NCBI RefSeq assembly: GCF_000719705.1
Contig: NZ_JOHO01000010.1
Span: 116,517 to 180,516, forward strand
Direction of reading: 5' to 3'
DNA: 64,000 bases
Origin: Streptomyces sp. NRRL S-350
GTDB taxonomy: Bacteria; Actinomycetota; Actinomycetes; Streptomycetales; Streptomycetaceae
The position numbers and the translations under genes were made by a program. Position 1 is the first letter of the stretch; each line of letters starts with the position of its first letter. The notes under the pieces are model-generated. The model did not search any database. It was not told the DNA's origin and was given only the letters and a program-made list of their open reading frames with translations. Shown here one piece after another: positions 34,801 through 44,500 of the stretch.

Positions 34801-37800
34801 GCCGCCAGCCGTCGGCGCCGGGCGGGACGGCCCGCCTGGAGGTGACGCAGCACCTGCGGATAGGCGGCGGGCCGGGCCGCCAGGTAGTCGGCGATCCGGG
34901 CGGCGTCGGCGCGCAGGCCCGCTTCGCTGCTGCTGGAGAGCAGCAGGCAGGGGAGCGCGGTGGTGTCCGGTGCCGCTTCGCCCGGGGCCGGTGCCGTTCC
35001 GCCCGGGGCCGGTGCCGCTTCGCCCGGTGCCGCTGACGTTCCGCCCGGGCCCGGGCCCGGTCCGTCGGCCTCCAGCAGCACATGGGCGTTGGTGCCTCCG
35101 ATCCCGAAGCTGCTCACCGCCGCGACCCGGTCCCGGTCGGCGGCCCACGGCCGGGCCGCGGTGGGTACGTAGAACGGCGTGGGGTCGCCGCCGAGCTGCG
35201 GATTGAGGGCGTGGAAGCCGACGTTGGGCGGGATGACGCCGTGGTGGACGGCGAGTGCGGCGCGCACCAGCCCCACCACTCCGGCGGCCGCTCCCAGGTG
35301 CCCTATCTGGCTCTTGACCGAGGTCAGCGCGCAGTGGCCGGAGCGGTCCAGGTCGAAGGCCTGGCGCAGGGCGCCGACCTCGACCGGGTCGCCGAGCCGG
35401 GTGGCGGTGCCGTGGGCCTCGACGTAGCCGACGTCGGCGGCACTGCGACCGCTGCGGCGCAGGGCCGCGCGAATCACCTCGCGTTGCCCGGCGAGCGAGG
35501 GAGCGCTGTAACCGAGCTTGTCGGAGCCGTCGTTGTTCAACGCCGAGCCGGTGATCACGGCGTACACGGTGTCGCCGTCGCGTCGGGCCAGCCGGAGCGG
35601 CTTGAGCACGACCATGCCGACGCCGCTCGCGCCGATGGTGCCGCTCGCGTCGTCGCTGAAGGGCCGGCAGAGGCCGTCCACGGAGAAGATGTGCTGCGGC
35701 TGGTAGCGGTATCCGTCGGTGAGGGTCGGGTCGACGAGGACTCCGCCCGCCAGCATCACCTCGGCATCGCCCTGGCGCAGCAGGCCGCTCGCGACATGGA
35801 CGGCCACCAGCGAACTGGCGCAGGCCGCCTGGGTGGTGAAGGCGGGGCCCGTCAGCCCCAGGTGGTAGGCCGCCTTGGTGGCGAGGTAGTCCTTGTCGTG
35901 GTGGAGGGCGAGTCGGAAGCCGTCGGGCAGGCGGTCGGGGTCGGCCTCGCGGAGCATGGACTGGAAGTAGGTGCTCTCACCGGCCCCGGCTACCAGGCCG
36001 ACGCGCAGGGCCGACGGGTCGGCGATCCCGGCGTGTGCCAGGGCTTCGACGCAGCTCATCAGCAGGTGCCGTTGCTGGGGGTCCATCAGCCGGGCCTCGT
36101 GCCGGCTGATGCCGAAGTGGTCCGGGTCGAAGGCGAGGGGGCCGTCCAACTGGCTGCGTGCCCCGACCAGGCCCTCGGCGGCGTCGAAGTGCTCGATGCC
36201 GATGCCGCCCGTGGTGACCATCTGCCAGAACGCGGCGAGATCGGACGCGCCGGGGAGCCGTACCGCCATGCCGACGACCGCGATCGGCTCGTCGGCGGCG
36301 GTCCGACCGGCCGGGTCGGCCGGCGCGGTGGCGGCGGTGATGGCGGTGGCGGCGGTGGCGGCGGTGGTGGTGGCGGCGGTGGCAGGGGTGCCGCGGTCCG
36401 TGGCCGGCGCGGACCGGTCCAGGAAGTCGGCCAGCGCCCGCACGGTGACGTGCTCGAACAGGTCGGCGACGGTGAAGCGCAGACCCAGTTCGGTGGTGCA
36501 GCGAAGCTGGAACCGCATCAGTCCCAGGCTTGAGGCTCCGGCGTCGAAGAAGGTCTGCCCCGGGTCGATCGGCGCACCGGTGACCGCCTCGAACGCCCCG
36601 GTCAGCAGGGCTTCGCGCGCCGACAGGCCGGCCCTGCGGGGAGTCGGGCGGCGCAGTTCCCGCCCGGCGGAGCGCAGCGCGCCCCGGCGGTCCAGCTTGC
36701 CGCTGGGGGTCCTGGGCAGCTCGTCGACCAGCCGGAAGCGGGCGATCCGGACGTGGCCGGGCAGCAGCGGTGCCAGGTGTGCGGTGAGGTCCTGGGATGC
36801 GGGCGCCTCCCCGCGGCACTGCAGGCAGGCCACCAGTTCCTCGCCGTCGCGGACCACCACGGCGTTGACGACGGACGGGTGCCGCAGCAGGGCCGCCTCG
36901 ACCTGGCCCAGTTCGAGGCGGTGCCCGCTCAGCTTGATCTGGTCGTCGTCCCGGCCCAGGAAGTGCAGCAGACCCTGCCGGTCGAACCGGGCCCGGTCGC
37001 CGCTGCGGTAGCAGAGGCCGAGGCCGGGCAGCTCGACGAAGCGCGCGTCGTCGAGCGCGGGGTCCCCCAGGTAGCAGCGCGCCGCCATCGTGCCACCGAT
37101 CAGCAGGGCACCGGAGCGGCCGGGGGGCACGGCCTGGTCGGCCTCGTCGACCACCGTGAGCACCGCGTTGGCCACCGGCCGGCCGATGGCGGGGCGCTCC
37201 GGCCACAGGGCCGGATCGCCGTCCAGGCACAGGCTGCTCACCACGTGCGTCTCGGTCGGGCCGTAGTGGTTGAACAGCCGGGCGCCCGGCAGCCCCGCGA
37301 ACCAGCGGCGGATCGCCTCGGTGCACACCAGCTGCTCGCCGGCGGTGACCACCTCCCGCAGCCGCGAGGGGTAGCGGCCCAGGTGGACTCCGTGCTCGGC
37401 CAGGAGCTGGAGTGCCACGTAGGGCATGAAGACGCGTTCCACCCCGGCCGTCTCCAACTGCTCCAGCAGCGCGGGGGCGTCCTGCCGCCAGGCGGGCTGG
37501 ACCAGGTGCAGGCAGCCGCCGCCGCACAGCGTCCCGAAGACCTCCTGGAAGGACACGTCGAAGGAGAGCATGGAGAACTGCTGGGTGGCCGCCGCGGCCG
37601 CCAGGCCTCCCGACTCCGCCTGCCACTGCAGCAGGTTGCACAGGGTGCGGTCGGGCACCTGCACACCCTTCGGGACACCGGTGGAGCCCGAGGTGAACAG
37701 GGTGTAGAGCGGCCGGGTGCCGCTGTGCGCCGGGCCGACCGGGCCATCGGCGGGTGCGGGTGCGGGTGCGGGTGCGGGTGCGGGTGCGGGTGTGGCGGTG

Positions 37801-40800
37801 GTGCTGGCGGCGGGCGACAGCACCACCGGGTGGCGCGCGATGCGGCCCGGGTCGACGGCGTCGAACTCCGGGTCACCGCCGGGCGGGAGCAGCACGCACA
37901 GCGGCTCCACCTGGTCCAGCACCTGCCGGCGCAGGGCCGGCGGATAGGACGGGTCCAGCGGCACGATCGTCACGTTGAGCCTGGCCAGCGCCAGCAGCGC
38001 CACCACGTGCTCGACCGACGGCCGTAGGTGCAGCGCGACGCAGCACGGGCGGTCGTCCTCCGCCGGCAGTGGGTGGGCGGCCCGCAGCTCGGCGGCGAGT
38101 GCCGCCGCGTGGGCGTCGAGAGCGGCGTAGCTCACCGACCGGCCTTCGGACACCAGGGCCGGTGCGTCGGGTGTGCGTGCGACCTGCCGGGCGAAGCCCT
38201 CCGCCACCGTCGTCCAGGTCAGCTCCGCCGAGTCGCCGCGACCGGGCTCCGGCAGTCCGCGGCGGTAGGGCGCCGCGAGTTCGGCCGGGGTCGCCGTCCC
38301 GCCGTCGGCGAGCAGGTCCAGGCCCCGCCGGAACAGGGCGGCCATCGCCGCCACTTCGGAGGCGTCGAAGCGGTCGTCGGCGTACTCCCACAGGCAGTCG
38401 AGCCCGCCCGCGTGCTCGACCACGGACAGCGTCATCGGGCACTTGGCCTCGGCCGGGGCCCACCACAGGGGGCGGGAGGCGCAGTCGGGCAGGGCCAGTG
38501 CGCCGAAGTCGGTGTTCTCCAGGACGAACAGGTAGTCGAAGGGGGAGTCGCCCCCGGCCGGTCCCCGATCGGCCAGCACGTCGGCCAGCGCCACGTCCTG
38601 GCGGCCCAGCACATGCCGGGCGTCGGCGCTCTGGCGCAGCAGCTGGCCGCGCAGGTCCTCGCGGGGCTCGACGGCCTGCGGCAGCAGCACGGTGTTGGCG
38701 AACATGCCGACACTGCCCTCGAACTCCTGGACCGGCCGGTTGGCCACCGGAGCGGCGATCCTCGGCCGGGTCGCGCCGGTCACCCCGTACAGGCTCCAGG
38801 CGAAGACGCCGAGCAGCAACTCGAAGCGGGTCATGCCGAGTTCGGCGCAGAGCCGGTCCACGGCGGCCCGGCGCACGACGTCCAGCGACGTGTGCAGCAG
38901 GCGGGCGGCGGAGAAGGGGGGCACGCCGGACGGTTCCCCCGGCTCCCGGTCCGTCGCCTCGTCCGACCGGGCGTAGTGGGCCCGCAGCTCGGCGCGCTGG
39001 GTCAGGTAGGCGGGGCTGGCGAACCAGTCGGCCTGCCAGGCGGCGAAGTCCAGCGGGGTGGGCACCGGCGAGGATGCCGGGGCGGCCGCCGGGGCGGTGC
39101 CCGCCCGCTCCGAGTCCTGCGAGTCCTGCCAGGTCAGTGAAGCCTGGGAGGCCCGCGCGGCGGCGTCGCGCGCGTGCCGGTAGCCGGACGACAGGTCGCT
39201 CAGCAGGACGTTGAGCGACCAGCCGTCGACCGCGATGTGGTGCAGGTGGAGCAGCAGCACCCCGCCGCCGTCCTGCGGCAGCCAGCAGGCGCGCAGCATC
39301 CGGGGGTGTGCCAGGTCGAACGGCACGGCGAAGAAACGGTCGGCTTCGGCGCGCGCGAGGTCCGCGCCGCCGCCGCCGCTGCTGCTGCCGCCGACGCTGC
39401 TGCCGCTGCCGCTGCCGCCGACCGTCTCCGGGCCGGGTTCGACCCACGGGTCGTAGGGGTGCCCGACCGTCTGGCGCAGGCCCTCGGGCGCGGCCTCGAA
39501 GGCGGTGCGCAGGGCCGCGTGCTGCCGCACCAGCCCCCGCAGCGCACTGCGCAGCGCGTCGGCGTCGACCGTGCCGTCCAGCCGGAAGGCCAGCTCCACG
39601 GCGTAGGCGCGGGAGCGCGGCGCCCGCTGCTGGAGCAGCCACAGGCGCTGCTGCTCGCTGGTGGCGGACGCCGAGAGTGCCAGGGTGGGCGCCGGCGGCA
39701 CCGGGTAGGGCGAGTCGGCGGCGGATCCGGCTTCCGCCACGGCCCGGGCGATCTCGGCCAGGTCCCCGGTGAGGACGCGCGCCTGGGGCAGTTCGCAGCC
39801 CCAGCGCCGGCGCACCTCGAAGCGCAGCCGCAGCGCCTTGAGCGAGTCCCCGCCGGAGGCGATCCAGCGGTCGTCCAGCCTGAGGTCGGGCACCCCGAGC
39901 ACCTCGGCCGCCAGGTCCAGCACCTCACGCTGGCGGGCGGTGGTGGGCGCGGCGGCGGGGCGGTCGCCTTCCGGGCGGCGCCAGGGGCGGTCGTCCCGGC
40001 GCAGCAGCGCGGCCTGGTCGACCTTGCCGTTGGCGGTCAGGGGGAGCGCGTCCACGAGGTAGACGTGATGGGGCCTCATGTAGCCGGGCAGTCCGGCCGC
40101 CAGATGGCGGTCGAACTCCTCGAACGGGACCTCGTCCCCGAGCACGACGTAGGCGAGCAGTTCGTTCGGGCCGTGCTCCCCGGCCCTGCGGGTGCAGACG
40201 TACGCCTGCCGCACCGCCGGATGCGTGACGATCTGCCGTTCCAGCTCGCCGGGTTCGATCCGGAAGCCGCGGACCTTCACCTGGCGGTCGGCGCGTCCGA
40301 CGTACTCGATCCGGCCGTCGGCGTCGGCGCGCACCAGGTCGCCGGTGCGGTAGTACGTCGTGCGGCCGTCGTCGTACCAGGGCAGGCGGACGAAACGGCG
40401 CTCGGTCTCCTCGGGCAGGTTGCGGTAGCCGGCCGCGAGTCCCGCACCGGCCAGGTGGAGTTCGGCCACCTCGCCGGTCGCCGCGGCCCGGTCGCCGTCC
40501 GGGACCACGAGCACGGCCCCGGTCTCCGGCAGCACCCGGCCGATCGGGACCAGGTCCCCGTCGAAGTCGCGCGGGATGGGGTGGCACAGCGCGAAGGTGG
40601 TCGTCTCGGTGGGGCCGTAGACGTTGAACAGCCGGGTGGGGGCGGCCGCGTTGTGCCGGTACCAGCGGCGGATCAGCCGGGCGTTGAGCTGCTCGCCGCC
40701 GACCAGCAACTGGCCGACCCCGGCGAAGCAGGACGGCTCCGTGTCGACGACCGCGTTGAACAGGGCCACCGTGACGAAGGCCGTGTCGATGCGCTCCCGC

Positions 40801-41519
40801 AGCAGGGCGGCCGCCAACTGGTGCGGTGTCTGGACGGCTTCGTCGCCGAGGACGACGCAGCAGCCGCCGGTCAGCAGCGGTACCCAGACCTCGAAGCTGA
40901 GGGCGTCGAACGCCGGATTGGACAGGCAGGCGTAGCGGGCCCCCTCCTCGATGCGGATGTACCCCGGCTGCGCCAGCCGCAGGATGCCGGCGTCCCGCAC
41001 CTCGACGCCCTTGGGGCGGCCCGTCGTGCCCGAGGTGTAGAAGAGGAAGGAGACCGGCGCCCCGGTGAAGACCGCCACGGGGTCGCCGGGCCCGGCGGCG
41101 AGCAGCGCCGCCGCGTCCAGCGGGCGCACCCGGTCCGGCAGGTCGTCGGCGGCTGCCCCGCCGTCGCCGTGGACCAGTGCCACGCTGGACGAATCGGTCA
41201 GGATGTGGCGCCGGCGGTCCACCGGGCTCTGCGCGTCCAGCGGGACGACCTGGGCGCCCAGCCGCAGGATGCCCAGCATGACGCAGACGAGCTGCCAGGA
41301 GCGCGGCAGGCAGACCGCCACCGCCTGGCCGGGGCGGACGCCGGCCCGGCGCAGGCCGTGGGCCACCGCTGCCGCGGCGGCGTCGAGGCCGGTGTAGTCC
41401 AGCCGGACGTCGCCGTCGACCAGGGCGACGGCGTGCGGGGTGCGCAGGGCCTGCTCGTACACGGCTCGGGCCAGGCCGGTGGCCGAGGGCGTGACGGGTG
41501 CGGCACTCTCGGTACGCAT
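31860..41519 (-). CDS. Hybrid NRPS-PKS: A-PCP-C-A-PCP-KS-KR-ACP-TE, AT-less
   Basis: A 3219-residue megasynthase. Domains by approximate residue: A1 1-515 (FYTSGTTGRPKG), PCP1 525-600 (GGDSL), C 620-1060 (HHIAVDG), A2 1080-1600 (FTSGSTGVPKG), PCP2 1625-1700 (GASSL), KS 1740-2150 (AACASSL, EAHGTAT, KSQIGHLG), a linker with no acyltransferase, KR about 2330-2770 (GGTGGIG, YAAANG), ACP 2870-2930 (GVDSL) and TE 2950-3210 (GWSFG). My manual A-domain codes are DAFFLGVTFK for A1 (branched-chain aliphatic, Ile-like) and DVQFVAHVVK for A2 (proline type). A prolyl unit extended by malonate and reduced would give a beta-hydroxy acid like detoxinine. The malonyl unit must be loaded in trans. The ATG overlaps the upstream NRPS stop by one base (TGATG). 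Confidence 0.93.
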   Translation of the reverse strand: MRTESAAPVTPSATGLARAVYEQALRTPHAVALVDGDVRLDYTGLDAAAAAVAHGLRRAGVRPGQAVAVCLPRSWQLVCVMLGILRLGAQVVPLDAQSPVDRRRHILTDSSSVALVHGDGGAAADDLPDRVRPLDAAALLAAGPGDPVAVFTGAPVSFLFYTSGTTGRPKGVEVRDAGILRLAQPGYIRIEEGARYACLSNPAFDALSFEVWVPLLTGGCCVVLGDEAVQTPHQLAAALLRERIDTAFVTVALFNAVVDTEPSCFAGVGQLLVGGEQLNARLIRRWYRHNAAAPTRLFNVYGPTETTTFALCHPIPRDFDGDLVPIGRVLPETGAVLVVPDGDRAAATGEVAELHLAGAGLAAGYRNLPEETERRFVRLPWYDDGRTTYYRTGDLVRADADGRIEYVGRADRQVKVRGFRIEPGELERQIVTHPAVRQAYVCTRRAGEHGPNELLAYVVLGDEVPFEEFDRHLAAGLPGYMRPHHVYLVDALPLTANGKVDQAALLRRDDRPWRRPEGDRPAAAPTTARQREVLDLAAEVLGVPDLRLDDRWIASGGDSLKALRLRFEVRRRWGCELPQARVLTGDLAEIARAVAEAGSAADSPYPVPPAPTLALSASATSEQQRLWLLQQRAPRSRAYAVELAFRLDGTVDADALRSALRGLVRQHAALRTAFEAAPEGLRQTVGHPYDPWVEPGPETVGGSGSGSSVGGSSSGGGGADLARAEADRFFAVPFDLAHPRMLRACWLPQDGGGVLLLHLHHIAVDGWSLNVLLSDLSSGYRHARDAAARASQASLTWQDSQDSERAGTAPAAAPASSPVPTPLDFAAWQADWFASPAYLTQRAELRAHYARSDEATDREPGEPSGVPPFSAARLLHTSLDVVRRAAVDRLCAELGMTRFELLLGVFAWSLYGVTGATRPRIAAPVANRPVQEFEGSVGMFANTVLLPQAVEPREDLRGQLLRQSADARHVLGRQDVALADVLADRGPAGGDSPFDYLFVLENTDFGALALPDCASRPLWWAPAEAKCPMTLSVVEHAGGLDCLWEYADDRFDASEVAAMAALFRRGLDLLADGGTATPAELAAPYRRGLPEPGRGDSAELTWTTVAEGFARQVARTPDAPALVSEGRSVSYAALDAHAAALAAELRAAHPLPAEDDRPCCVALHLRPSVEHVVALLALARLNVTIVPLDPSYPPALRRQVLDQVEPLCVLLPPGGDPEFDAVDPGRIARHPVVLSPAASTTATPAPAPAPAPAPAPADGPVGPAHSGTRPLYTLFTSGSTGVPKGVQVPDRTLCNLLQWQAESGGLAAAAATQQFSMLSFDVSFQEVFGTLCGGGCLHLVQPAWRQDAPALLEQLETAGVERVFMPYVALQLLAEHGVHLGRYPSRLREVVTAGEQLVCTEAIRRWFAGLPGARLFNHYGPTETHVVSSLCLDGDPALWPERPAIGRPVANAVLTVVDEADQAVPPGRSGALLIGGTMAARCYLGDPALDDARFVELPGLGLCYRSGDRARFDRQGLLHFLGRDDDQIKLSGHRLELGQVEAALLRHPSVVNAVVVRDGEELVACLQCRGEAPASQDLTAHLAPLLPGHVRIARFRLVDELPRTPSGKLDRRGALRSAGRELRRPTPRRAGLSAREALLTGAFEAVTGAPIDPGQTFFDAGASSLGLMRFQLRCTTELGLRFTVADLFEHVTVRALADFLDRSAPATDRGTPATAATTTAATAATAITAATAPADPAGRTAADEPIAVVGMAVRLPGASDLAAFWQMVTTGGIGIEHFDAAEGLVGARSQLDGPLAFDPDHFGISRHEARLMDPQQRHLLMSCVEALAHAGIADPSALRVGLVAGAGESTYFQSMLREADPDRLPDGFRLALHHDKDYLATKAAYHLGLTGPAFTTQAACASSLVAVHVASGLLRQGDAEVMLAGGVLVDPTLTDGYRYQPQHIFSVDGLCRPFSDDASGTIGASGVGMVVLKPLRLARRDGDTVYAVITGSALNNDGSDKLGYSAPSLAGQREVIRAALRRSGRSAADVGYVEAHGTATRLGDPVEVGALRQAFDLDRSGHCALTSVKSQIGHLGAAAGVVGLVRAALAVHHGVIPPNVGFHALNPQLGGDPTPFYVPTAARPWAADRDRVAAVSSFGIGGTNAHVLLEADGPGPGPGGTSAAPGEAAPAPGGTAPAPGEAAPDTTALPCLLLSSSSEAGLRADAARIADYLAARPAAYPQVLRHLQAGRPARRRRLAAVCPDASTAVAWLRTVDRITDVGAVETGTGATVPSEGRTAEETAAAWLSGERVGWPAGPAQAPWDFPPPAFELTEFDFPRASAAPDGTTPVATGLPRRLPEDAWLHQPHWARLRRAGTAVGSRTSRLLVLLTDGPARPDLVGAFAAAYTRVVRVSAAGAFARLGDDVYEVDPADPASLGRLLDALAGTGTGTGTRTGTGTGTGTDTGGPGTGPGDDGIDWVHALPLGIDGPVGQDSLARARWACLDTPAALVRAVADAPAPLRLRPWWLSYGARPVDGPVLRPEAGLLAGAAEVAPQEGAADGHWLDLPDPDPAHWAAPLAALLAGAATTADAAGLPRRLALRRGHWWEQVVLPVSTAGTGPAGLAAGGVHLVLGGTGGIGRSVAACLLEHGADRVLLLARRPRLPEELVPWADRVELVEADLTEWAPEDVLARIGRHTDRLDSVVHAVGVATGGMIARRDAEAMRHGSAAKLQGALLVEQLIERYRPSVAVYCSSMAAELGGVGQFDYAAANGLLDGFAQYRSGDAETTVRLGVNWDVWNETGMALRAPLTDARHQAHLSVGLTVAEGKRVFARASGLQLPQLLVSTTDLHESRAFYSAPGTRAPVPPATTGAAVAVTGATAAAAPAVTTATTTPAASGGTAAALLGDWLCDWLDLDHIDPDAPLYDLGVDSLTLLDLIGVVKRYFDVELELSRLSHRVSLTEILARLAEAVPAGAADAEDVVLDVWQQGTGSDVLCLVHPVGGDIQAYRSLVSGLGPRLTVCLIADPALGRPGIADWTLAERARRYAAALRARFAQDTWRLHLAGWSFGAWAAVGMAAEAEAIGRPVHGLHLIDPPPPGSGALFQDYDEAQLQAVFANELNQGRPASSGPEATGYAERLVRCCRANLRSMAGFRMPLLSATPSQLWLAGRAVEGLPSLGSPEQQRDLWRPHLPEPSTWHRLDTTHYGIVRPPHVHAVAAAIDAASGGAPGEGTDHPRA
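34190..34250. repeat. Hexanucleotide repeat coding a Gly-Thr linker
   Basis: Inside the NRPS-PKS gene, imperfect repeats of GTGCCC on the plus strand encode an alternating Gly-Thr run (GTGTGTRTGTGTGTGTDTGG) at the start of the KR region. Such a stretch is prone to copy-number change without frameshift. Confidence 0.8.
37753..37794. repeat. Hexanucleotide repeat coding an Ala-Pro linker
   Basis: Six uninterrupted GGTGCG units (37753-37788) and one variant encode an Ala-Pro run in A2 of the NRPS-PKS, about 25 residues before its P-loop motif. The position inside an adenylation domain loop is unusual. Confidence 0.85.
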
Positions 41520-44500
41520 CAGGCCTCCACGGCGGACGCGGCGGCCGACTGTCCGGCGGCGGGGGAGGGCGACGGCGAGGCCGGGAAGGAGGGCGGGGCC
41601 GGGGGCGCGGGCGCGGCCGGCGGCGGGGGAACCTGGAACCGGTCCAGTTCGGCCGCGATCAACTCGGCTATCCGAGGCACCTCCTGGCTTTCCAGCAGGT
41701 CCCAGTGGCCGCAGGCGACCGGCTCGACCAGCAGACCGCCGCCTGCGCGCCGCTGCCAGAACGCGCGTACGTCGGTCGCCTGTTCCTGGGCCTGCGGCTC
41801 CTGCTGCGCGCTGCTCCCGGCGCCGGCGCTGCCCTCGTCGCCGGTCCGGTCGGCGTCGTCGGCGCCGGTCCTATCAGAGTCGACGGTCCTATCAGCGTCG
41901 CCGGTCCCGGCGGTGTCGTCGGTGCTGTCCCCGGTGGCCTCGACCAGCACCAGCCGGGCCGGTGAGGGCGGCGCCTGGTAGCCGCCGGCCGTCATCCGGT
42001 TGTGGTTGTAGATGCGGAAGTACCGGTCGATCTGCTCGTCCTCGATCCCCGGGTACATCCCGTTGAACCTGATGAGCTTGTCGCGGAACTCCGCCATCGG
42101 CACCGGCTCGATCGAGGCGAGCTGCTCCGCGTCCTCGGTTCCGTGGGTGTCGAGCAGCACCACGCTGAGCCGGGTGTGCCCGGCCAGGGCCAGCCGGCGC
42201 CCCATCTCGTGGGCCACCAGGCCGCCGTAGGAGAGCCCGCACAGCACCAGCGACTCGTCCGGTCGGGGTTCGACCAGGGACAGGTAGTGCTCCGCCATGG
42301 CCTCGATCGTGGGCAGCGGCGTCTCGCCGGGGTTGATGCCCGGCGACTGCACGCCGAGCACGCCGACGTGGTCGGGCAGCGCCGCGGCCAGCGACAGGTA
42401 GCAGAAGGCGGTGCCGCCGGCCGGGTGGACGCAGACCACCCGCTGCTGCCCGTCCCCCTTGCGGAACTCCACCAGGTTGCCGTCCGGTGCGCCCGCCGCC
42501 CCGGCCCGCAGCCGTTCGGCCAGGGCCTCGATGGTCGGGTTCTGCACGATGTCACGGATCGGCAGGGACTCGCCGAACTCCTCGCGGACGGCCAGGGCCA
42601 CCTTGATGGCGGATATGGAGGTACCGCCCAGGTCGAAGAAGTTGTCGGATATCCCGATGCCGGGGTGGAGGAGGACCCGCCGCCAGATGGTGTGCAGGGC
42701 CATCTCCACGTGGTCCCGCGGGCTGGCCGTGTTGACCTGGGCGGGAGTCGCGGCGCGGGCCGCGGCGAGCAGCGCGGCGCGGTCCAGCTTGCCACTGCGG
42801 TTGAGCGGCAACTGCGGGAGTTCCACGAAGAGCGCGGGAACCATGTAGTCCGGCAGCCGCCGGGCCAGTGCGGCCCGCCACTCGTGCGGTCGGCGCGGCT
42901 CGGCGTCGCCCGTGCCCAGGCCCGCGACCAGGCGCAGCTCGCCCGCGGCGTCGCGGTCGGCCAGGACCGCCGCCTCCTGGACGCCCGGGAGGGCCAGCAG
43001 CGCGGCCTCGACCTCCCCCGGCTCGATCCGGAAGCCGCGCAGCTTGACCTGGTCGTCGCTGCGGCCGAGGTACTGGGCGTTGCCGTCCGGGAGCCAGCGG
43101 GCCAGGTCGCCGGTGCGGTACAGGCGTTCGCCGGGCACGAAGGGGTCGTCGACGAACCGTTCGGCGGTCAGGTCCGGCCGGTGCAGGTAGCCCCGGGCCA
43201 GGCTCGCCCCGCCGAGGTAGACCTCGCCGGACACCCCGGTCGGCACCGGCCGGAGCCGCCGGTCGAGCAGGTAGAGGCGGGTGTTGTCCAGGGGGCGGCC
43301 GATGGGGCACTGCCGGTCCAGCGGCTGCGGGTCGGTGTAGGCGGTGCTGTAGAGGGTGGCCTCGGTCGGCCCGTAGCCGTAGCAGACGCGCAGACCGGGC
43401 AGTGCCTGCCGGAGGCGGTGCAGCGCCATCTCCGGGAGGGACTCCACGCCGGTCAGCAGCTGACGCAGCACCAGCCCGTCCAGGCGGGCCACGGGGTCCT
43501 CGTCGATCCACTTGACGTAGGACGGCGGCAGGAACGCCTGCACGATGCGGTGCTCGCGCATCCAGTCCAGCAGTCCCTCGGGATCGCCGCGCAACTCGTC
43601 GGGGACCAGGTGCAGGACGGCGCCGGTGGTGAGCGGCATCAGCAGCTCGTGCACCGAGGCGTCGAACCCGATGCTCGACCAGGCGGAGGCCGCCTCGCCG
43701 GGGGTGTCCCCGAACCGCGCGAGCCAGGTGTCGAAGAGGTTGGTGACGCTGCCGTGGGTCACCGCCACACCCTTGGGGCGGCCGGTGGAGCCGGAGGTGT
43801 AGATGACGTAGGCCAGCCGCGACGGCCCGACGGTGATCCCCGGCGCGTCGTCGCGCTCCGCCTCGGCCTCGACCGCGCCCAGGGACAGCCAGCCCTCGGG
43901 CGGGACGTCGGCGTCGCTGAGCACCAGGGCCGGCACCGCGTCCTCGACCATCGCGGCCAGGCGCTCGAGCGGCTGCCCCGGGTCGAGCGGCAGATAGGCG
44001 GCGCCCGCCTTGAGGATGCCGAGGACACCCACCACCAGTTCGGCCGAGCGCCCGGAGTGCAGGCCCACCACCTGGTCCGGGCCGACACCGCGGGCGATCA
44101 GCGCGTGCGCCAGCCGGTTGACCCGGTGGTCGAGAGCGGCGTAGTCGAACCGCTCCCCGTCGCAGACCAGGGCGGGAGCGGTGGGGCGGCTTCGGACCTG
44201 GGCCTGGAAGCGATCGACCAACCCGGCCGCGGCGGCGCCGTCACGGTCGGGTTGGTCACGGTCGGGCTCGTCGGCCCGGTCGGCCCGGTCGGCACCGCTC
44301 CAGTCCGAGAGCACCCGCCGACGCTCCTCCTCGCTCATGAGCTCCAGTTCGTCCACGCCCAGGTCGGGCCGGTCGACCAGCTGGGTCAGCACCCGGCGCA
44401 GGTAGCCCGCGTAGCGCTCGGCCGTCTCGTGGTCGAACAGTGCGCCGGCGTAGTCCAGATGGCCGACCACCCGGCCGTCATCCTCCTCGGCCAGCGACAG

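Noticed and set aside
32238..36533. Long plus-strand open frames over the NRPS-PKS gene
   Set aside because: Antisense shadows of an obvious megasynthase with intact active-site motifs.
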